Positions 33,264 to 36,643 of a stretch of 36,643 bases of DNA are shown piece after piece. Origin of the DNA: Oscillospiraceae bacterium. Lineage in GTDB: Bacteria; Bacillota; Clostridia; Oscillospirales; Ruminococcaceae. The stretch spans positions 1 through 36,643 of the forward strand of contig JAFXHL010000065.1 in NCBI GenBank assembly GCA_017536405.1, read 5' to 3'. The notes under the pieces were generated by a model. That model was not told the origin of the DNA, ran no database searches, and saw only the letters and a list, made by a program, of their open reading frames with translations. Both the position numbers and the translations under genes were made by a program. Numbering within the stretch: the first letter of the stretch is position 1; each line of letters begins with the position of its first letter.

Positions 33264-33503
33264 TCATTCCTCAAAGAAACTCTCGATAGGCTTATTGAGG
33301 ATTTTTGCTAAGCCATAAAGTTCTATATCTGATACAGTTCTTGTCTGGTCTTCTATTCTCGATATAGAACCACGGCAGATATATACAGCGATAGTCTCAA
33401 GTTTAATTGAAAGTTCTTGTTGGCTCATTTTCTGCTCTGTTCTGAATTTACGGACATTCTTTCCGATTAGATTCTTTTCTTCTCCGTCAATAATTCTTGC
33501 CAT
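33264..33503 (-). CDS. XRE-family transcriptional repressor
   Basis: A 79-residue helix-turn-helix protein of the Cro/CI type: NVRKFRTEQKMSQQELSIKL with recognition region CRGSISRIEDQTR, then the standard ending LAKILNKPIESFF. It is transcribed away from the SLOG gene. Two dyads with the same half-sites (33523-33539 and 33572-33588) lie in the divergent promoter region, so it likely controls both genes. Its 3' end is duplicated at 30175-30221. ATG follows GAGGTGA. Confidence 0.86.
   Translation of the reverse strand: MARIIDGEEKNLIGKNVRKFRTEQKMSQQELSIKLETIAVYICRGSISRIEDQTRTVSDIELYGLAKILNKPIESFFEE
33266..33312. repeat. Right 47-bp direct repeat flanking the cassette
   Basis: The complete copy of the repeat, forming the 3' end of the XRE gene. 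It matches 30175-30221 at 46 of 47 positions. Confidence 0.9.
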
Positions 33504-33522
33504 AATATCACCTCATAATGAT

Positions 33523-33539
33523 TGTCTTGACATAGGACA
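33523..33539. promoter_or_regulatory. Operator 1 of the XRE repressor
   Basis: TGTCTT-GACAT-AGGACA, an interrupted dyad with one mismatch between arms. It covers the -35 hexamer of the SLOG promoter and lies just upstream of the XRE start, so binding would affect both genes. Confidence 0.65.
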
Positions 33540-33555
33540 TTCATTATGATACACT
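33527..33555 (+). promoter_or_regulatory. Promoter of the SLOG gene
   Basis: TTGACA (33527-33532), 17 bp, TACACT (33550-33555) with extended TGA. The promoter is overlapped by operator 1 and followed by operator 2. Confidence 0.65.
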
Positions 33556-33571
33556 GATTTTTAGAAATTAT

Positions 33572-33588
33572 TGTCCTACCATAAGACA
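33572..33588. promoter_or_regulatory. Operator 2 of the XRE repressor
   Basis: TGTCCT-ACCAT-AAGACA, the same half-sites as operator 1 in reverse order. It lies between the SLOG promoter and its AAGGAGG ribosome site. Confidence 0.65.
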
Positions 33589-33600
33589 AGGAGGAACAGT

Positions 33601-34083
33601 TTGAAAAATATATCCTTTTCAGGTCATAGACATATCAGAGAAGATGATACTCTTGTTATAAAATTAGAAGAATTTTTATGTAATCTTATCGAAAATGGAG
33701 CAACCGACTTTTACTCAGGCGGTGCAATAGGATGGGACACATTATGTGCCCAAACAGTTCTGAAGTTGAGAAATACCTATCCGAATATCCGTTTGCACCT
33801 TATTCTGCCTTGCTGTGAAGAAGAACAAACACTATCCTGGAACAGAACTCAGAAAGAAGCATACAGAAATATTCTTTCTGCTGCCGATAGCGTTGAATTT
33901 GTTTCCGATAATTATTACGATGGATGTATGAAAGAACGCAACAGACGGCTTGTAGAATCTGCTGACTGTTGTGTCTGTTATTACAATAAGAAAAGAAGTG
34001 CCAGTGGAACAGGTCAGACTGTGAGAATGGCACTTGAAAGAAATATTATTATTTTTAATTTTTTTAGTAAACATCTTGAATAA
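33601..34083 (+). CDS. SLOG superfamily protein (DUF1273/YpsA type)
   Basis: A 160-residue Rossmann-like protein starting with TTG 33601, with AAGGAGG 6 nt upstream. Residues 1-10 (MKNISFSGHR), the glycine motif YSGGAIGWDTLCA (38-50), RLHLILPC, and the tail SGTGQTVRMAL place it in the SLOG (DprA/LOG/YpsA) superfamily, which binds nucleotides or derivatives. It is divergent from the XRE repressor with two shared operators. Mobile elements often carry such an XRE/SLOG pair. Its ligand is unknown. Confidence 0.78.
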   Translation: MKNISFSGHRHIREDDTLVIKLEEFLCNLIENGATDFYSGGAIGWDTLCAQTVLKLRNTYPNIRLHLILPCCEEEQTLSWNRTQKEAYRNILSAADSVEFVSDNYYDGCMKERNRRLVESADCCVCYYNKKRSASGTGQTVRMALERNIIIFNFFSKHLE

Positions 34084-34106
34084 GGTATTTTTTAAATACC
34101 CAAATA

Positions 34107-34136
34107 AAAAACTCTGCTTAAAAAAGCAGAGTTTCA
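34107..34136 (+). terminator. Terminator of the SLOG gene
   Basis: AAACTCTGCTT and AAGCAGAGTTT pair around a short A-rich loop. It is located 25 bp after the SLOG stop. Confidence 0.75.
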
Positions 34137-34137
34137 G

Positions 34138-34248
34138 ACATTTGTGCCCGACAATTTATTTAGGCTCCGCATATCGGGAAGCGGAGTAACATTTGTGCCC
34201 GACAATTTATTTGGGCTCCGCATATCGGGAAGCGGAGTAACATTTGTA
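34138..34248. repeat. 51-bp tandem repeat, two full units and a partial third
   Basis: Units begin at 34138 and 34189, with ACATTTGT of a third at 34240. They differ at one position. Each contains an inverted repeat CTCCGC / GCGGAG around a 10-nt loop. The remaining part of the gene-free stretch (34249-34408) shows nothing recognisable. The repeat could be a replication or regulatory site. Confidence 0.8.
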
Positions 34249-34408
34249 TTACAAGCCAAAAAATGTTTGAAAGATGGGGAGAACAATACTCCGAATTAAC
34301 AAACACTCTTGGCTTCATCACTATTATACACAAGAACAATAATGTTGTCAATACCCTTTTTCTAAAATACTGTCCGTACTTTTACCCACTTGATATGATA
34401 TACTGTAA

Positions 34409-34744
34409 TCAGATGAGATTATTTATCTTGAGTTCAGCGATAGCGTTCTTATCTTCGCTTTTAACGATGAAATCAATGATTTTTTCTTCGGGAAGAGATA
34501 AAATAACTTCTGTTGCAAGTGCACGGATTAAATCTTCTTTTTCGTTGATACATTTCAATTCTCTGTGCAATCTGATTTTTCCGTAAACAAAATCTTTCAG
34601 TATAGCACCGGGCTTTGTGTTGTTTTCTTTGCAATATTCAGAAAACTCTATCGCATCTTCTGTTCTTACCCGACAAGAAACAGTATGCATATTATCCCTG
34701 TCCCACGCTCTGTTTGCTCTGTTCTTGCTCTCTGAAATAGGCAT
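34409..34744 (-). CDS. Ribbon-helix-helix-like DNA-binding protein
   Basis: A 111-residue protein. The N-terminal half, MPISESKNRANRAWDRDN then MHTVSCRVRTEDAIEFSEYCKENNTKPGAILKDFVYG, has the strand-helix-helix pattern of plasmid ribbon-helix-helix regulators (MHTVSCRV as the DNA-reading strand). The C-terminal half is charged and helical. It is divergent from the operon starting at 34913. A 16-bp palindrome lies in that operon's promoter and a 13/16 copy lies upstream of this gene, so it is a candidate repressor for both. Direct evidence is only the layout. Confidence 0.65.
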   Translation of the reverse strand: MPISESKNRANRAWDRDNMHTVSCRVRTEDAIEFSEYCKENNTKPGAILKDFVYGKIRLHRELKCINEKEDLIRALATEVILSLPEEKIIDFIVKSEDKNAIAELKINNLI

Positions 34745-34776
34745 ATTCTCATCTCCTATAATATTATTACTTTTTT

Positions 34777-34808
34777 ATTATAGCATATTTTTCTACTGTT
34801 GACAGTGT
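34777..34808 (-). promoter_or_regulatory. Promoter and operator of the ribbon-helix-helix gene
   Basis: Minus strand: extended TGC before TATAAT (34782-34777), with no good -35. A near-palindrome (34793-34808, 13 of 16 matches to the palindrome at 34861) covers the -35 area, so binding there would block transcription. Confidence 0.5.
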
Positions 34809-34853
34809 ATAATTTTTACAAAAATGCTCGATTCGATTTGTAGCATTTATTTA

Positions 34854-34882
34854 TTGACATACACTGTCGACAGTGTTAAAAT
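34854..34882 (+). promoter_or_regulatory. Promoter of the right-hand operon
   Basis: TTGACA (34854-34859), 17 bp, TAAAAT (34877-34882) with extended TGT before the -10, about 30 bp before the first gene at 34913. Confidence 0.82.
34861..34876. promoter_or_regulatory. Perfect 16-bp palindromic operator ACACTGTCGACAGTGT
   Basis: The palindrome fills the spacer between the -35 and -10 hexamers of the promoter at 34854. A bound protein would stop polymerase binding. A degenerate copy is at 34793-34808. Confidence 0.75.
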
Positions 34883-34912
34883 TAGATTACATTGAAAAAT
34901 GGAGGGATGTTT

Positions 34913-35179
34913 ATGAATGATATTGAGGCAATGGAAGCGTTTATGAGAGCGATGCAGAAAAACGCCGAGAAGAAAGCCGAAAGAGAGGAACGCATAAGAA
35001 AAGAAGCACACGAGGCACTTCTTGTAAGACAAGCAGAAGCAGAGAAACAGAGAAAAGAACAAGAGCGTTGGGATAGTCTTTCGGAAGAAGAAAAGAAAGC
35101 AGAACTCGCAGAAAGCAAACGCAAGATACTTGAAGCAATAAAGAAGTCCCCAGTGGGGACAGATAATGAGGAGGAATAA
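34913..35179 (+). CDS. Charged coiled-coil protein
   Basis: An 88-residue protein almost wholly made of charged coiled coil (MQKNAEKKAEREERIRKEAHEALL, then RQAEAEKQRKEQERW). The ATG at 34913 has GGAGGG 6 nt upstream. It is first in the operon and precedes the TnpV-like gene by 3 nt. I recognise no family. Confidence 0.6.
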   Translation: MNDIEAMEAFMRAMQKNAEKKAEREERIRKEAHEALLVRQAEAEKQRKEQERWDSLSEEEKKAELAESKRKILEAIKKSPVGTDNEEE

Positions 35180-35182
35180 ATT

Positions 35183-35572
35183 ATGTCAGAATACAATGAA
35201 AGAAAAGCAGCCCTTATAGGAAAATACGCATTATACAGATTTACATATATGAAGCATACTATGGGCTTTGAATTTTCAAAACTTCTTATGACCCGTGAGA
35301 TATGGGAACATTTTTCGGATGTTCAGAAAACTATGGAAGAATACATACAGCATTATACCCGTGTTCTTATGAAAACACCTGAATTCAAGTCTGCTGAAAA
35401 TCAACTCGAATATATGCGCGAAATGATTGAAAAGGAAGAAGAACGCATAGGCAATCAGTGGGTATGCGTTCCCGACCCTTATTCGTCAGAATCGTTCTGC
35501 GAGTGGAGTGCTGCTGCACATATCAGTGGGATTTTAAAGGAACATAATGAAGAAACATTTGGAGTGATATAA
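35183..35572 (+). CDS. TnpV-like protein
   Basis: A 129-residue protein with the pattern IGKYALYRFTYMK...FSKLLMTREIWEHFSDVQ, similar to the TnpV family (IGKYGRLRKKYLKEH...LLLSGKLWEHLAEID). TnpV proteins accompany Firmicute transposons and integrative elements and have no settled role. The match is by eye over about 50 residues, so it is tentative. Confidence 0.5.
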   Translation: MSEYNERKAALIGKYALYRFTYMKHTMGFEFSKLLMTREIWEHFSDVQKTMEEYIQHYTRVLMKTPEFKSAENQLEYMREMIEKEEERIGNQWVCVPDPYSSESFCEWSAAAHISGILKEHNEETFGVI

Positions 35573-35575
35573 CAG

Positions 35576-35911
35576 ATGATAAAGGTTGAAATTGAACTTG
35601 ACGAGCAGAAAATCATTGATGACGGCAAATATGTTCCCGAAAGCATTTTAGAATGTCTTGATGATAACTTTGTGAGAAATGGTCAGCAGATTCTCGAAGC
35701 GGAAGGCTTCAGGAGAGTTTATCGTGATGGTGGGAATACTGAGCAGGATTTTGCGGTTTTGGGCAAAATAATTATGAACTTTACTAAAGAAGACTTTTTT
35801 CTTCCTTATGCAAAAAAAATCTTGTGGTACAATAGCGACAATAATGAGAATGAAAATGATTTTGATGTTGAGGATTGGCTTGAAGGTTTTAGAAAAAGAG
35901 GTATGATTTGA
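35576..35911 (+). CDS. Mobile-element-associated protein, first tandem copy
   Basis: A 111-residue acidic protein (MIKVEIELDEQKIIDDGKYVPESILECLDD to VEDWLEGFRKRGMI). The MIKxEIE opening and LWYN...FxVEDWL ending recur in hypothetical proteins of Clostridial integrative elements; function is unknown. It is followed by a close paralogue, including the upstream GTGATATAACAG. Confidence 0.7.
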   Translation: MIKVEIELDEQKIIDDGKYVPESILECLDDNFVRNGQQILEAEGFRRVYRDGGNTEQDFAVLGKIIMNFTKEDFFLPYAKKILWYNSDNNENENDFDVEDWLEGFRKRGMI

Positions 35912-35934
35912 GTTATGGGAGTGTGATATAACAG

Positions 35935-36270
35935 ATGATAAAGGTTGAAATAGAACTTGACGAGCAGAAAATCATTGATGACGGCAAATATGTTCCTGAA
36001 AGCATTTTGGAGTGTCTTGACGATGCTTTTGTAAGAAACGGTCAGCAGATTCTCGAAGCGGAAGGTTTCAGGAGAGTCTATCGCGATGGCGGAAATGTAG
36101 AAAAGGATTTTGCTATTCTCGGTAAATTGATTTTGAATTTTTCAAAAAAGAAATATTTTCTGCCATATACAACAAAAATTTTGTGGTATAACAATCATAA
36201 CTCTAAAGATGAAAACAATTTTATAGTTGAGGATTGGCTTGAAGGTTTCAGAAAAAAAGGTATGATTTGA
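35935..36270 (+). CDS. Mobile-element-associated protein, second tandem copy
   Basis: A 111-residue paralogue of the gene at 35576, same length. The first 60 residues are nearly identical, while the middle (residues 61-100) has diverged (DFAILGKLILNFSKKKYFLPYTTKILWYNNHNSKDENNF). The GTGATATAACAG segment before its start is also shared. Conserved N- and C-terminal ends and a changed middle suggest duplication followed by selection or drift in the middle. Confidence 0.7.
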   Translation: MIKVEIELDEQKIIDDGKYVPESILECLDDAFVRNGQQILEAEGFRRVYRDGGNVEKDFAILGKLILNFSKKKYFLPYTTKILWYNNHNSKDENNFIVEDWLEGFRKKGMI

Positions 36271-36346
36271 TATAACCAATGCCAAAATTCAAAAAGAATA
36301 ATATAGCGATGAGATGAAGAAATGTATTGCAAAAGGAGATAAATCT

Positions 36347-36643
36347 GTGGTGGAAATCGATTTTATAGAACTTATGCTGATTGAAAAACTCGGAAAAGTC
36401 CTTGCCTATGCAGTAAGAGAAAGAAAATACAATCGTTATGAACTGATTGAAAAATGGTTATCATCTGAAACTTTTTATGATGCGGTAACTTTTGATGTTT
36501 CGCTCAGTTCTCAGGCACTCACATATATTTTATCCCGTTTTGAAAAGGAATACGAAGGCAATCTTCCGTCAACAGATGAGGATAGCCCTCTGTATGAAGA
36601 TGACCTTTTTTGGTTTGGATATATTGTTGCATATTGGTTTTTC
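36347..36643 (+). CDS. Partial protein of the mobile element, cut by the window end
   Basis: The frame is open to the end of the window. I chose GTG 36347 since AAGGAG lies 8 nt upstream; in-frame GTG 36350 and ATG 36314 are alternatives. The visible 99 residues are helical (VEIDFIELMLIEKLGKVLAYAVRERKYNRYELIEKWLSSETFYDAV) with a hydrophobic, aromatic end. The family is not recognised. Confidence 0.6.
   Translation, partial: MVEIDFIELMLIEKLGKVLAYAVRERKYNRYELIEKWLSSETFYDAVTFDVSLSSQALTYILSRFEKEYEGNLPSTDEDSPLYEDDLFWFGYIVAYWFF

Noticed and set aside
34138..34248. Possible CRISPR array
   Set aside because: The unit is a continuous 51-bp tandem repeat; there are no variable spacers and no cas genes nearby.
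25080..36643. Second copy of the tRNA-Pro 3' end marking the far end of the element
   Set aside because: No repeat of GTTCAAGTCCCGTCACTC was found to the right, so the far end is likely beyond the window.

Overview
The window looks like the chromosome of a low-GC Gram-positive anaerobe of the class Clostridia, probably an Oscillospirales or Ruminococcus-like gut bacterium. The evidence is AT-rich intergenic DNA, strong AGGAGG-type ribosome sites, several TTG and GTG starts, many TTGACA-17-TATAAT promoters, lipoprotein signal peptides with lipoboxes, and families typical of Clostridia (DUF5685, DUF1292, TSCPD, DUF6076, citramalate synthase). The species assignment is inference.

Positions 1-12717 are core chromosome. 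In order they hold the end of a membrane protein (DUF3592-like), citramalate synthase on the minus strand, a three-gene operon (DUF5685 protein, J-domain protein with a cysteine-rich tail, membrane protein) behind a consensus promoter, a 45-residue membrane peptide, a VanY-type carboxypeptidase lipoprotein, and a 772-residue diguanylate cyclase with a LacI-type sensor. An HU gene is followed by a histone-H1-like/SCP2 fusion. Then come a FapA-PH domain pair, malic enzyme and a TSCPD protein.

Positions 12718-17402 are the first accessory-looking region. A short flagellin-like protein and a DUF1292 protein, both minus strand, lie back to back with a compact plus-strand cassette. The cassette encodes a collagen-like tail-collar fibre, two small tail-associated proteins, a membrane protein, a glucosaminidase-type lysin, a holin and an XhlA-like protein. 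No capsid, portal, terminase, tail tube or other flagellar gene is present, so this is a stand-alone fibre-plus-lysis unit or a prophage relic.

Positions 17403-25156 are core again: a PHP phosphoesterase, an RluA-family pseudouridine synthase, a RadC-uvrB-uvrA repair block and tRNA-Pro(GGG).

From about 25160 to the end of the window lies an integrative mobile element next to the tRNA. It carries a tyrosine integrase, a DUF6076 zinc-finger protein, an excisionase-like protein, a RepA-type AAA ATPase, an array of 9-bp-spaced iterons, a coiled-coil protein, an oriT-like palindrome region and MobC. No relaxase follows MobC. Instead there is a 3.1-kb unit holding an exported lipoprotein and an exported ComEC-like metallo-beta-lactamase hydrolase, bounded by 47-bp direct repeats that duplicate the 3' end of an XRE repressor gene. 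The XRE gene faces a SLOG-family gene across a promoter with two matching dyad operators. Farther right are a ribbon-helix-helix-like gene and a divergent operon sharing a 16-bp palindromic operator, a TnpV-like gene, two tandem paralogues and a truncated gene. The other end of the element is outside the window.
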